A DNA stretch of 64,000 nt from Mesorhizobium sp. L-2-11 (GCF_016756595.1 NZ_AP023257.1:992001-1056000), one strand, 5' to 3'. Positions 30,454 through 43,592 are shown, counted from the stretch's first letter. Notes: generated by a model from the letters alone, not told the origin. Numbers and translations: made by a program.

Positions 30454-32637
30454 ATGATCGAAGATTCGCCCTTTGTCGCGGCCGCACCGGTGCTGGTGCC
30501 GATGCCCGCCGAGCGGCCCTACACCTATGCCGTGCCCACCGGCATGCGCGTGGTGCCGGGCTCGATCGTGCGCGTGCCGCTCGGACCGCGCCAGGTTGCC
30601 GGCATCGTCTGGGACGGTGCCGTCGAAAAGGTCGATGCCAAAAAACTGCGCCCGATCGAGCAGGTCTTCGACTGCCCGCCAATCGACCGCGCCATGCGCC
30701 GCTTCGTCGACTGGATCGCGCAATACACGCTGTCGCCGCCCGGCATGGTGGCGCGCATGCTGCTGCGGGCGCCGGAGGCCTTCGACCCGGAACCGTGGAT
30801 CGAAGGGCTGCAACGCACCTTGGCCAAACCCGACCGGATGACGGATGCAAGGTTGCGCGTTCTGGAGACAGCCGAAGGCGGGCTCGCCTGGACGCGATCC
30901 GGGCTGGCGCATGCGGCCGGCGTGTCGTCGACGGTCATCGACGGGCTGAAGGCGCAAGGCGTGTTCGAGACGGTCATGATCCCGCCGCGACCGGTGGTCG
31001 CAGCACCCGACACAGGATACGCCCAGCCATCGCTGATGCCGGACCAGAGCGATGCGGCCGAGATGCTGCGCACCAGTGTCGCGGCCGGCGCATTCGGCGT
31101 CACGCTGCTCGACGGGGTGACCGGATCGGGCAAGACCGAGGTCTATTTCGAAGCGGTGGCCGCGGCGCTCGACCGCGGCAAGCAGGTGCTGATCCTGCTG
31201 CCGGAGATTGCGCTGACCCACGCCTTCCTCGAGCGCTTCCAGGAACGGTTCGGCGCCAAGCCGGCCGAATGGCATTCGGACCTGCCGCCAAGGATGCGCG
31301 AGCGTGTCTGGCGGCAGGTTGCGGAAGGTGGCGTGCGCGTCGTTGCCGGCGCGCGTTCGGCGCTGTTTTTGCCGTTCAGCGAGCTTGGGCTGATCGTCGT
31401 CGACGAGGAGCACGACCCCGCCTACAAGCAGGAAGACCGCGTTTTCTACAATGCCCGCGACATGGCGGTGGTGCGCGGCCATATTGGCGGTTTTCCGGTC
31501 GTGCTCGCCTCGGCGACGCCATCGGTCGAAAGCCGGGTCAATGCGAGCCAGGGCCGCTATAGCAGGGCGGTGCTTTCGGCGCGCTTCGCCGAGGCGGCGC
31601 TTCCCGACCTGAAGACGATCGACATGCGCCGCGCCCCGCCGGCACGCGGCGGCTTCCTGTCGCCGGTGCTGCTTGGCCATATGCGCCAGACACTGGAGAA
31701 GAAGGAGCAGTCGCTGCTGTTCCTCAACCGGCGCGGCTATGCGCCGCTGACGCTGTGCCGGGTCTGCGGCCATCGCTTCGGCTGCCCGGTCTGCTCGGCC
31801 TGGCTGGTCGAGCACCGCTTTCGCGGCCAGCTCGTCTGCCACCATTGCGGACACAATGAGCGGCGGCCCGAGGCCTGCCCGGAATGCGGCACGCTCGACC
31901 ATCTGGTCGCCTGCGGGCCGGGCGTCGAGCGCATCGCTGAAGAAGTCGTCGCGCATTTCCCCGACGCCCGAACCATCGTCCTGTCGTCCGACCTGATGGG
32001 CGGCGTGCGGCGGCTGAGGCTGGAGCTTGAAGCCATCGCCAATGGCGAGGCCGACATCGTCATCGGCACGCAGCTTGTCGCCAAGGGCCACAATTTCCCT
32101 GACATGACGCTGGTTGGCGTGGTCGACGCCGATCTCGGCCTGGCCAATGGCGATCCGCGCGCCGCCGAGCGCACCTTTCAGCTGCTCAGCCAGGTCACCG
32201 GCCGCGCCGGCCGTACCGGCAAGAAGAGCCTGGGCCTGCTGCAGACCTTCCAGCCCGACCACCCGGTCATGCGGGCGATCGTCTCCGGCGACGCCGAGGC
32301 TTTTTACCAGCGCGAGATCATTGAACGGGAACGGGCGGTGCTGCCGCCTTTCGGCCGGCTCGCCGGCGTCATCGTCAGCGCGGCGACGCGGGCGGAAGCG
32401 GAGGGCCATGCGCGGGGTCTGCGGCGCGCCGCACCCCAGGCCGCCGACCTGTTCGTGCTCGGCCCGGCCGAGGCGCCGCTGTCGCTGATCGGCGGCCGCC
32501 ATCGCTTCCGCCTGCTGATCCAGGGCGAGCGGCGCGCCGATATGCAAGGATTCATCCGCACCATGCTGGCCGAGGGACCGAAGCTACGGGGCTCGGTGCG
32601 CGTGCAGGTCGACATCGACCCGCAGAGCTTTCTGTGA
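30454..32637 (+). CDS. priA: Primosomal replication-restart helicase PriA
   Basis: A 727-residue 3'-to-5' DNA helicase that reloads the replisome at stalled forks. The N-terminal DNA-binding part begins VLVPMPAERPYTYAVP. Walker A is LDGVTGSGKTEVYFEA, Walker B LIVVDEEHDPAYKQED, and the helicase C part has VIGTQLVAKGHNFPD and QVTGRAGRTGKK. The zinc-binding insertion is clear: CRVCGHRFGCPVCSAW, CHHCGHNERRPEACPECG. ATG 30454 gives the usual length. The gene points towards the ATP synthase operon, as in other rhizobia. Confidence 0.97.
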   Translation: MIEDSPFVAAAPVLVPMPAERPYTYAVPTGMRVVPGSIVRVPLGPRQVAGIVWDGAVEKVDAKKLRPIEQVFDCPPIDRAMRRFVDWIAQYTLSPPGMVARMLLRAPEAFDPEPWIEGLQRTLAKPDRMTDARLRVLETAEGGLAWTRSGLAHAAGVSSTVIDGLKAQGVFETVMIPPRPVVAAPDTGYAQPSLMPDQSDAAEMLRTSVAAGAFGVTLLDGVTGSGKTEVYFEAVAAALDRGKQVLILLPEIALTHAFLERFQERFGAKPAEWHSDLPPRMRERVWRQVAEGGVRVVAGARSALFLPFSELGLIVVDEEHDPAYKQEDRVFYNARDMAVVRGHIGGFPVVLASATPSVESRVNASQGRYSRAVLSARFAEAALPDLKTIDMRRAPPARGGFLSPVLLGHMRQTLEKKEQSLLFLNRRGYAPLTLCRVCGHRFGCPVCSAWLVEHRFRGQLVCHHCGHNERRPEACPECGTLDHLVACGPGVERIAEEVVAHFPDARTIVLSSDLMGGVRRLRLELEAIANGEADIVIGTQLVAKGHNFPDMTLVGVVDADLGLANGDPRAAERTFQLLSQVTGRAGRTGKKSLGLLQTFQPDHPVMRAIVSGDAEAFYQREIIERERAVLPPFGRLAGVIVSAATRAEAEGHARGLRRAAPQAADLFVLGPAEAPLSLIGGRHRFRLLIQGERRADMQGFIRTMLAEGPKLRGSVRVQVDIDPQSFL

Positions 32638-32832
32638 GGCCGACCGTGCAATTTGGACCGGAGCTGTGAAGAGATGAAAACCCTTGGCCTCACGCGCATC
32701 GATGCCGAAGCGGCGGTCGAATTCGCTCTGGGTTGATGCGCTTTACGCAATTCGCCGACGCGCATCTGGCGCAGGTCTCTTGCTTCGCTAGAATGCCCGA
32801 AATTTCGAAACAGCGATTTGCGAGGGGACAGT

Positions 32833-33228
32833 ATGGAATTTGCGTTTCCGTGGCCGATGAGCCAGGGCGAGTGGCTGGCGTGGTCGAGCGCCGTCGTGAC
32901 CTTGCTGTTCGGGCTGCTGCTGTTCTTGGCGCCGAGGCTGGGCTTCCGGGTTCTCAGACTGCAGGTCAATCCCGAAAAGGCGGCGGCGATCGCCGAAGGG
33001 CGCGGCAGGATGTCAGGCTTCTATCTCGGCGTCGGCCTGTGCTGCATTCTGCTGGCGCAACCGCTGCTCTATATGGCGCTTGGCTTTTCCTGGCTGTTCA
33101 CCGCCTTCGGCCGCCTGCTGTCGATGATGTCGGATGGCGCCAACACACCTTTCAACTGGGCTTCCATCGTGGTGGAACTGGTGCTGGCGACGTTGCCGCT
33201 TGCCTTCGCCTTCGGCTTTGTGCCTTGA
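32833..33228 (+). CDS. Small integral membrane protein, DUF4345-like
   Basis: A 131-residue protein with four predicted membrane segments (about residues 12-30, 58-78, 80-97 and 108-128). The stretch GRGRMSGFYLGVGLCCILLA between helices 1 and 2 recalls DUF4345-type membrane proteins, of unknown role; the family match is from memory and tentative. ATG 32833 follows GAGGGG with 5-base spacing. It sits between priA and the atp operon on the same strand, but 195 bp from priA and 246 bp from atpH, so it is probably transcribed on its own. Confidence 0.65.
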   Translation: MEFAFPWPMSQGEWLAWSSAVVTLLFGLLLFLAPRLGFRVLRLQVNPEKAAAIAEGRGRMSGFYLGVGLCCILLAQPLLYMALGFSWLFTAFGRLLSMMSDGANTPFNWASIVVELVLATLPLAFAFGFVP

Positions 33229-33310
33229 ATCAAAGGCTAATTCGGGAGCGGCGGTCGAACCGCGCCGCCGGATGCGACAATAGTGCCTGAAAACCATGCG
33301 GGGCGACGCA

Positions 33311-33339
33311 TTGCGGTCTTAAAATGCCTGTGCTAGACG
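33311..33339 (+). promoter_or_regulatory. Candidate promoter of the atpHAGDC operon
   Basis: TTGCGG (33311-33316) is 17 bases from TAGACG (33334-33339), part of ctagacgg, similar to the rhizobial housekeeping pattern CTTGAC and CTATAT. It lies 136 bp before the atpH start. No better candidate was found in the 246-bp gap. Confidence 0.35.
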
Positions 33340-33474
33340 GCAATCGACTTTCGGCCGGGGATAGCGGAAGCCGCGTCTCCGTGCTTGGAAAAATGCAGTA
33401 AGGTCAAAGATTTAGCTAGAGTTTTTGCTCGCGCCAACAATCTGCGGCCTGTCAGACAAGAGAAAAGACGGTCC

Positions 33475-34034
33475 GTGGCCCAATCGTCATCGCCAATCTC
33501 AGGTGTCGCAGAACGCTATGCGGGTTCGCTGTTCGAGCTCGCGCTCCAGGCGAATTCGGTCGCCCAGGTCGAGGCCGACCTCAACAGTTTCGCGGCGATG
33601 CTCGAAGTCAGTGCGGATCTGGCCCGCCTGGTCAATAGCCCGGTGTTCTCCAGCGAGGACCAGGCCAAGGCCATCGCGGCGATCGCCGACAAGGCAGGGA
33701 TCACCGGCCTCACCGGCAATTTCCTGCGCGTCGTCGCCCAGAACCGCCGGCTGTTCGCCATCCCCGGCATGATCAAGGCATTCCGCCAGATCGCCGCCGA
33801 GCATCGTGGTGAGACCGCCACTGAAGTGACCTCGGCGCATGCGCTGACCGACGCCCAGCAAACCGAGCTGAAGGCGGCGCTGAAAAGCGTTGCTGGCAAG
33901 GACGTCGCGATCACCGTGACCGTCGATCCGTCGCTGCTCGGCGGGCTGGTGGTCAAGATAGGCTCGCGCCAGATCGATACGTCTCTCAAAACCAAACTCA
34001 ATTCGCTCAAGCTTGCACTGAAAGAGGTCGGCTG

Positions 34035-34035
<1 letters not shown>
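33475..34035 (+). CDS. atpH: F1 ATP synthase subunit delta
   Basis: The delta subunit links the F1 head to the peripheral stalk. The 186-residue protein begins [20 protein letters not shown], has the conserved [20 protein letters not shown], and ends with the diagnostic [21 protein letters not shown] chose GTG 33475 because rhizobial delta subunits start with this sequence; an extension to 33385 adds 30 unrelated residues. The stop overlaps the atpA ATG (TGATG at 34035). This is the first gene of atpHAGDC; the F0 genes are elsewhere, as usual in this order. Confidence 0.93.
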
Positions 34036-35564
<1,529 letters not shown>

Positions 35565-35598
35565 ACGACGGCCGGACGGACGGGATCAGGTTTGAAGC

Positions 35599-38140
<2,542 letters not shown>

Positions 38141-38143
38141 TCA

Positions 38144-38230
38144 AGCGAATAGCGAATAGGGAGTAGCGAATAGGGGGCGATGTGAGCCGAGCGTTTTTGT
38201 CTATTCGCTACTCACTACTCGCTATTTGCT
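38144..38230. repeat. Long inverted repeat between atpD and atpC
   Basis: Two 30-bp arms (38144-38173 and 38201-38230) match at 27 of 30 positions when one is reversed; the repeated unit is gcgaatag. The loop of 27 bases includes cgtttttgt. It lies inside the operon, directly between the atpD stop and the atpC start, and ends 9 bases before the atpC ATG. It looks like an inserted repeat element and would form a strong mRNA hairpin. Confidence 0.85.
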
Positions 38231-38239
38231 AAGTTGATC

Positions 38240-38647
38240 ATGCCTGAAGCTTTCAAGTTCGAACTGGTCTCGCCGGAGCGCCTGCTGGTTTCCGAGCAGG
38301 TCGAATCCGTCGTCATTCCGGGCGCCGAAGGCGAAATGACCGTCATGGCCCGTCATGCGCCGGTCATGACCACGATCAAGCCCGGCGTCGTCACGGTGAA
38401 CACCGCGGAAGGCAAGGCGGAACGCTACGTCGTGTTCGGCGGCTTCGCCGACATCGTTCCGGCCGGCTGCACGCTGCTGGCAGAATCGGCGGTAGCCGTC
38501 GGCGACATCGATCGCGCCGACCTCGCCCGCCGTATCCAGGAAGCCAGGGAAGACGTCGCCGACGCCAAGGACGACGAGACCCGCAGCAAGGCCGAGCAGT
38601 TCCTTAGCCAGCTCACCACACTCGAAGGCGCCGTCCTGCCGGCATAG
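38240..38647 (+). CDS. atpC: F1 ATP synthase subunit epsilon
   Basis: The 135-residue epsilon subunit binds gamma and inhibits wasteful ATP hydrolysis. The N-terminal beta-sandwich starts FKFELVSPERLLVSEQVESV and contains VVIPGAEGEMTVMARHAPVM; the C-terminal helical part is RRIQEAREDVADAKDDETRS. The start is ATG 38240; a TTG at 38234 is in frame. No purine-rich ribosome binding site is visible in the bases before it (ctatttgctaagttgatc), because the inverted repeat ends there. Translation may depend on the hairpin or on coupling. It converges on uxuB. Confidence 0.95.
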   Translation: MPEAFKFELVSPERLLVSEQVESVVIPGAEGEMTVMARHAPVMTTIKPGVVTVNTAEGKAERYVVFGGFADIVPAGCTLLAESAVAVGDIDRADLARRIQEAREDVADAKDDETRSKAEQFLSQLTTLEGAVLPA

Positions 38648-38678
38648 AGGGCACGAATCCTCGGCCGGGCGCCCACTT

Positions 38679-38826
38679 CCCTTCTCCCCTTGTGGGAGAA
38701 GGTGGATTGGCGCGCAGCGCCAAGACGGTTGAGGGGTGTTGGACGGAGCGCCGTCGGTGCCAAGCTGGAGCACCCCTCATCCGACCTCGCTTCGCGAGGC
38801 CACCTTCTCCCACAAGGGGAGAAGGT
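38679..38826. repeat. C-type palindromic repeat pair between convergent genes
   Basis: The left copy starts cccttctccccttgtgggag at 38679 and ends with gaggggtgttgg; the right copy runs from cacccctcat (38771) to cacaaggggagaagg (38825). They are inverted relative to each other, as at 5560-5746. The pair lies between the atpC stop and the uxuB stop and is a candidate two-way terminator. Confidence 0.8.
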
Positions 38827-38887
38827 AAGTGGCTCAGCCCGTTAGCGAATCTACCGCGCGCATTGCGCTTTGCAGGCCGCCCAATAG

Positions 38888-40366
38888 TCATTCGCTTGCA
38901 ATGCCCAGCGCTGCGAAAGCAGCAGCCACACCGCCCTGGCGCAGGTGTTCGAGATGGGCGGCGGCGAGGTCGATCAGCGTCAAGCGCTCAGCACCGTCCT
39001 TGGCGAAGCCGGCCAGGTCGAACACCGCCGCCACCGCTTCGCCAGCCGACAGATGCCGCGTGTCGAGCGCAGCCAGGGCCAAGTCGAGCGGATCGGTGAA
39101 ATGGTTTTCCGGCAAGGATTTGCCGCGCGCCTCGCAAGCGGCGATCCAGGCGGCTACCACCAGCATCAGATAAGCGGGCGGGGCACCGCCGCTCATCCGC
39201 TCCATGGCCGAGGCAATGATGCGCTGCGGCAGCTTCTGGCTGCCATCATTGGCAATCTGCGCCGTCCGATGGGCGAGCGCGGTGTTCGAATAGCGCTTGG
39301 CGAGCTGGTCCGTGTAGTCGGCCGTGTCGAGCCCGACATCCTTCGGCAGCGTCGTGATCGCCTCGGCCCACAATCCGTCGACGAATTGCCGGATCGCCGG
39401 ATTGGCGAAGGCGCGGTCGACCGTCTCATAGCCGCTGAGCAGGCCAAGATAGGCGATCGCCGAATGCGAGCCGTTGAGCAGGCGCAGCTTCATGTCTTCG
39501 AACGGCCCGACGTCACCGACCATGGTGACGCCGAACCTTTCCCAGTCCGGCCTGCCCGCCGGGAAATCGTCTTCGACCACCCATTGGCAGAACGGCTCGG
39601 TCATGACAGGCCAGGCGTCTTCGACGCCGAGCTGGCCTGATATCCGTGCCCGGTCGGCATCGGTGGTCGCCGGCACGATGCGATCGACCATGCTCGACGG
39701 AAACGCCACCTGGTCGGCGATATGGCGGGCGAGATCGGTGCCGCGCAAAGCGGCAAATTCGACCAGCAGCCGGTGCAGCGTGGCGCCGTTGGCCGGGAGA
39801 TTGTCACAGCACAGCACGGTGAATGGCTGGATACCGGCGACCCGGCGGCGCGCAAGCGCTTCGGCCAGAAAACCATGCGCCGTTCGCGGCATTTGCGGGT
39901 TGGCCAAATCGTGGACGATGTCGGGATGGGCTGTGTCCAGTCCGCCACCCGCCGCCCTGAGATAGGCTTTTTCGGTGATCGTCAGCGTGACGATGGCGGT
40001 GCGCGGATCGGTCAGCGCGGCCAGCACTGCACCAGGATCTTCCGGGGCCACCAGCATCGACAGGATCGAGCCGACGACGCGCAGGCTTTCGCTGTCGCTG
40101 CTCCTGACCGCCAGCGTGTAGAGCCCGTCCTGCGGCGCCAGCGCATCGCGTGTGTCGGCGCTGCGCAGCGAGACGCCAACAATGCCCCAATCCGTGTCTC
40201 CCGCCGCCAAGCAGTCGTCGACATAGGCTGCCTGATGGGCGCGGTGGAATGCGCCGACGCCGAGATGGATGATGCCGGGCACGACGCGGTTGCGGTCGTA
40301 GCCGGGGACGGCGACCGAGGCCGGCAATGCCTGCCGCCTGCTGTTGGAAAGGCGTCTGGCTGTCAT
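38888..40366 (-). CDS. uxuB: Fructuronate reductase / mannitol dehydrogenase family protein
   Basis: A 492-residue polyol-type dehydrogenase. The N-terminal Rossmann part begins VVPGIIHLGVGAFHRAHQAA; the C-terminal catalytic motif is MKLRLLNGSHSAIAYLG (Lys and Asn-x-x-His) and a substrate-side motif reads CDNLPANGATLHRLL. Fructuronate reductase turns D-fructuronate into D-mannonate with NADH; the neighbouring uxaC supports this over mannitol dehydrogenase. ATG 40366 (MTARRLSN) was chosen; the open frame to 40459 would run across the putative operator. It is divergent from uxaC and probably shares its regulator. A mannonate dehydratase is not in the window. Confidence 0.88.
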   Translation of the reverse strand: MTARRLSNSRRQALPASVAVPGYDRNRVVPGIIHLGVGAFHRAHQAAYVDDCLAAGDTDWGIVGVSLRSADTRDALAPQDGLYTLAVRSSDSESLRVVGSILSMLVAPEDPGAVLAALTDPRTAIVTLTITEKAYLRAAGGGLDTAHPDIVHDLANPQMPRTAHGFLAEALARRRVAGIQPFTVLCCDNLPANGATLHRLLVEFAALRGTDLARHIADQVAFPSSMVDRIVPATTDADRARISGQLGVEDAWPVMTEPFCQWVVEDDFPAGRPDWERFGVTMVGDVGPFEDMKLRLLNGSHSAIAYLGLLSGYETVDRAFANPAIRQFVDGLWAEAITTLPKDVGLDTADYTDQLAKRYSNTALAHRTAQIANDGSQKLPQRIIASAMERMSGGAPPAYLMLVVAAWIAACEARGKSLPENHFTDPLDLALAALDTRHLSAGEAVAAVFDLAGFAKDGAERLTLIDLAAAHLEHLRQGGVAAAFAALGIASE

Positions 40367-40452
40367 TGTGCGATGGTCTGATCGAGCTCGTGCCGGGCGT
40401 GGCCGGCATGCAGCGTAACATCCGTTTGGTTCCCGCACAATGGGCTGAAAAG

Positions 40453-40488
40453 TCATCATACAACAATCTATTTTTTGTATGTTGACAT
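40453..40488. promoter_or_regulatory. Divergent uxuB/uxaC control region with inverted repeat
   Basis: Seven-base arms catacaa (40457-40463) and ttgtatg (40475-40481) face each other across 11 bases. On the plus strand TTGACA (40482-40487) abuts the right arm, and on the minus strand TATGAT (40458-40453) overlaps the left arm. Both promoters could thus be blocked by one protein. The likely ligand is the GntR/FCD regulator encoded at 44883, inferred from context. Confidence 0.55.
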
Positions 40489-40532
40489 TATTTCCTTCCG
40501 ATCCTACCGATGGCCGGGTTGGGAGGAACGAC

Positions 40533-41942
40533 GTGGCCGCATTGACCGATCCGGATCTGCTGTTTCCGTCGGAGGGGCGTCCGCTCTCGCTTGCCCGCGA
40601 TCTTTACGCAGCTGTCAAGGATCTGCCGATCGTCAGCCCGCACGGCCACACCGATCCGCGCTGGTATGCCCTCAACGAGGCGTTTTCCGATCCAGCGCAA
40701 TTGCTTGTTGTGCCGGACCATTACATCTTCCGCATGCTGTTCAGCCAGGGCGTCCGGCTCGAGGACCTTGGTGTGCCAACGCTCGACGGCTCACCGGTGG
40801 AGACTGACGGCAGGACGATCTGGCGGCGCTTCGCCGAGCACTATTATCTGTTCCGCGGCACGCCGACGCGGCTGTGGTTCGACCATGTGCTGGCCCATCT
40901 GTTCGGCATCGAAGAGCCGCTGACGGCGGCAACCGCCGACCGCCATTACGACACGATCTCGACCTTGCTGCAGTGGGAGAATTTTCGCCCGCGAGCGTTG
41001 TTCGAGCGCTTCAACATTGAAGTCATCGCGACGACCGAAGGCGCGCTCGACGATCTCGGTTGGCACCAGATGATCCGCGACAGCGGTTGGGAGGGCCGCG
41101 TCGTCACCGCGTACCGGCCGGACGCCGTCGTCGACCCCGATTTCGAAGGCTTTTCGGCTAATCTCGATCGGCTCGGCGACATCACTGGCTGCGATACCGG
41201 CACGTGGGCCGGCTATCTCGATGCGCATCGCCAGAGAAGGGCGTTCTTCAAAAGTTTCGGCGCGACTGCGTCGGATCACGGCCATCCGACGGCGGAAACC
41301 GCCAATCTGTCGGATGCCGCCGCGCAGGAGCTGTTCAGCCGCATCCGCCGGGGCTCGGACGACGAGCGCGAGCGAAAACTGTTTCGCGCCCAGATGCTGA
41401 CCGAGATGGCCAAGATGAGCCGCGACGATGGCCTGGTGCTGCAGATCCATCCCGGCTCCTGGCGCAATCATTCGCCTGCCGTCTTCCAGAAGTTCGGCAG
41501 GGACAAGGGCTTCGATATCCCGGCCAGGACCGACTATGTCACGGCGCTGAAGCCGCTGCTCGACTGCGTCGGGCTGGAGCGCGACCTTACAATCATCCTC
41601 TTTACGCTCGACGAGAGCAGCTATGCGCGCGAACTGGCGCCGCTCGCCGGCGTCTATCCGGCGCTGAAACTCGGGCCGGCCTGGTGGTTCCACGACAGCC
41701 CGGAGGGCATGCGCCGGTTCCGCGAGATGACCACCGAGACGGCAGGCTTCTATAACACCGTCGGCTTCAACGACGACACCCGCGCTTTTCCATCCATCCC
41801 GGCCCGCCACGACGTGGCGCGTCGGGTCGATTGCGCCTTTCTTGCGCGTCTCGTCGCCGAGCACCGGCTCCGCGAGGACGAGGCGCATGAATTGGCGCAG
41901 GAACTTGCCTATACGCTCGCAACAAAGGCGTACCGGCTCTAA
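40533..41942 (+). CDS. uxaC: Uronate isomerase
   Basis: A 469-residue isomerase of the amidohydrolase fold that converts D-glucuronate to D-fructuronate and D-galacturonate to D-tagaturonate. Visible motifs are LPIVSPHGHTDPRWYALNEA (metal-binding His pair), FNIEVIATTEGALDDLGWHQ, LVLQIHPGSWRNHSPAVFQ and FLARLVAEHRLREDEAHELA. The start was placed at GTG 40533 because GGGAGGA lies 5 bases upstream and the length then fits the family; an ATG at 40479 lies within the promoter region. It is the first gene of an apparent operon running to 47669. Confidence 0.93.
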   Translation: MAALTDPDLLFPSEGRPLSLARDLYAAVKDLPIVSPHGHTDPRWYALNEAFSDPAQLLVVPDHYIFRMLFSQGVRLEDLGVPTLDGSPVETDGRTIWRRFAEHYYLFRGTPTRLWFDHVLAHLFGIEEPLTAATADRHYDTISTLLQWENFRPRALFERFNIEVIATTEGALDDLGWHQMIRDSGWEGRVVTAYRPDAVVDPDFEGFSANLDRLGDITGCDTGTWAGYLDAHRQRRAFFKSFGATASDHGHPTAETANLSDAAAQELFSRIRRGSDDERERKLFRAQMLTEMAKMSRDDGLVLQIHPGSWRNHSPAVFQKFGRDKGFDIPARTDYVTALKPLLDCVGLERDLTIILFTLDESSYARELAPLAGVYPALKLGPAWWFHDSPEGMRRFREMTTETAGFYNTVGFNDDTRAFPSIPARHDVARRVDCAFLARLVAEHRLREDEAHELAQELAYTLATKAYRL

Positions 41943-41979
41943 CGGCGCTTGCCGCCATCGTTCAAACGGGAGGAACCTA

Positions 41980-42957
41980 ATGCTGCATTTTTCTAGACTG
42001 GCGGGAGCTGCGCTACTGGCCGCCGCGCTGATGGCCGGAACGGCAAGCGCCCAGACGGTCCTGCGCTCGTCCGACACCCATCCGGACGGCTATCCGACGG
42101 TCGAGGCGGTCAAATATTTCGGCGAGCTTGTCAAGGAGCGCACGGCTGGCCGCTATTCGGTCGATGTCTATCATTCCGCGCAGCTCGGCGAGGAAAAGGA
42201 CACGATCGAGCAGGTGCGCTCGGGCGTGATCGACCTCAACCGCGTCTCGATGGCGCCGTTCAACGGACTCATCCCCGAAACCACCGTGCCTTCGCTGCCC
42301 TACATCTTCCGCTCGGAAGACCATATGCACAAGGTCATGGACGGACCGGTCGGCGACCAGATAGCGGCGGCGTTCGAACAGGTCGGGCTGGTGCTGCTCG
42401 CCTTTTATGACGGCGGCGCGCGCTCCTTTTACAATTCGAAGAAGCCGATCAACTCTGTCGCCGATATGGCCGGCATGAAATTCCGCGTCATCCAGTCCGA
42501 CATCTTCGTCGACATGGTGGCCGCACTCGGCGCCAACGCGACGCCGATGCCGTATGGCGAGGTCTATTCGGCGATCGAAACCGGGGTCATCGACGGCGCG
42601 GAGAACAATTTTCCGAGCTACGACACCGCCAAGCATGCCGAAGTCGCCAAGTTCTATTCGCTCGACGAGCACACGATGGTGCCGGAAGCCTTCGTCATGG
42701 CGAAGTCGAGCTGGGACAAGCTGACGCCGGAAGACCAGGCGATCTTCAAGGCGGCCGCCAAGGAAAGCGTCGCCAAGCAGCGTGAGCTGTGGGCCGCCAA
42801 GGTCAAGGAATCGCGTGCCAAGGTCGAGGCGGCCGGTTCGCAGATCACGACCCCGGACAAGCAGCCCTTCATCGATGCGATGGGCCCGGTCTACGAAAAG
42901 CACGTCAAGGACGACAAGCTGAAGGCGATGGTCGAGGCGATCAAAGCCGTGCAGTGA
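41980..42957 (+). CDS. dctP: TRAP transporter solute-binding protein (DctP family)
   Basis: A 325-residue periplasmic binding protein. The signal peptide is LAGAALLAAALMAGTASA with cleavage before QTVLRSSDTHPDG. Family motifs include YHSAQLGEEKDTIEQVRSG, SMAPFNGLIPETTVPSLPYI, FRVIQSDIFVDMVAALGANA, TPMPYGEVYSAIETGVIDGA and ENNFPSYDTAKHAEVAKFYS. GGGAGGAAC precedes ATG 41980. Members with this genomic context bind hexuronates or related acids; here the ligand is inferred to be galacturonate, glucuronate or an unsaturated uronate. Confidence 0.92.
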   Translation: MLHFSRLAGAALLAAALMAGTASAQTVLRSSDTHPDGYPTVEAVKYFGELVKERTAGRYSVDVYHSAQLGEEKDTIEQVRSGVIDLNRVSMAPFNGLIPETTVPSLPYIFRSEDHMHKVMDGPVGDQIAAAFEQVGLVLLAFYDGGARSFYNSKKPINSVADMAGMKFRVIQSDIFVDMVAALGANATPMPYGEVYSAIETGVIDGAENNFPSYDTAKHAEVAKFYSLDEHTMVPEAFVMAKSSWDKLTPEDQAIFKAAAKESVAKQRELWAAKVKESRAKVEAAGSQITTPDKQPFIDAMGPVYEKHVKDDKLKAMVEAIKAVQ

Positions 42958-42963
42958 TCAAGC

Positions 42964-42988
42964 GGCGGCGCGGACTGTCCGCGCCGCC
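42964..42988 (+). terminator. Intra-operon hairpin between dctP and dctQ
   Basis: A perfect 11-bp stem, ggcggcgcgga (42964-42974) and tccgcgccgcc (42978-42988), with a 3-base loop, lies 6 bp after the dctP stop; atccttttgc follows. It could act as a partial terminator or as a 3' RNA stabiliser, giving more binding protein than membrane subunits, as seen in many transport operons. Confidence 0.6.
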
Positions 42989-43009
42989 ATCCTTTTGCGG
43001 AGAGAACCG

Positions 43010-43588
43010 GTGACCTCGAGCCAAGAACAGAGTGCGCCCCCGTCCGGCATCGCGCGGGTGATGTCACGCGTCAGCACGGCGGCGCTGTGGATCGCCGGCA
43101 TCGGACTGGTGCTGATGACCGCCTTCGTCGCCTGGCAGGTGTTCGGCCGCTATGTTCTGAACCGCTCGCCGAGCTGGACCGAGCAGGGCTCGGTGATGCT
43201 GATGAGCTGGTTCATTTTCCTCGGCGCTGCCGTCGGGGTGCGCGAGAACTATCACCTCGGCTTCGACGTCCTGCTCTACGTGCTGCCGAAGGGCGGCAAG
43301 CGTTGGCTGAGGATGATCTCGGATCTCGTCGCGCTCGCCTTCGGCATCGGCATGATCTGGTATGGCAGCCAGCTGGTCGCATTGACCTGGAACGCAACCT
43401 TGCCGTCGCTCGGCATATCGGGGGGTTGGGACTACGTCCCGCTTGTCGCGGGAGGCGCGCTCATCGTGCTGTTTACGCTGGAGCGCATCGTGCTTCGCCT
43501 TTCCGGTGCGCCGATCGACGATGCGCTCGACGAATTGCCGCCGGCGGAAGTCGCAGCCGAACTCGACACAGCCAACGTGAAGGTCTGA
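43010..43588 (+). CDS. dctQ: TRAP transporter small membrane subunit (DctQ family)
   Basis: A 192-residue protein with four predicted membrane segments (first: TAALWIAGIGLVLMTAFVAW). Family marks are FGRYVLNRSPSWTEQGSVML and GAAVGVRENYHLGFDVLL. It joins DctM in the inner membrane. I chose GTG 43010 because GGAGAG lies 5 bases upstream (42999-43004); a TTG at 42995 is in frame but less likely. It ends 4 bp before dctM. Confidence 0.88.
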   Translation: MTSSQEQSAPPSGIARVMSRVSTAALWIAGIGLVLMTAFVAWQVFGRYVLNRSPSWTEQGSVMLMSWFIFLGAAVGVRENYHLGFDVLLYVLPKGGKRWLRMISDLVALAFGIGMIWYGSQLVALTWNATLPSLGISGGWDYVPLVAGGALIVLFTLERIVLRLSGAPIDDALDELPPAEVAAELDTANVKV

Positions 43589-43592
43589 CGCC

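Noticed and set aside
32674..32736. A 20-codon frame (MKTLGLTRIDAEAAVEFALG) after priA
   Set aside because: Only a weak gaagag precedes it, no promoter or conservation is apparent, and such short frames are expected by chance.
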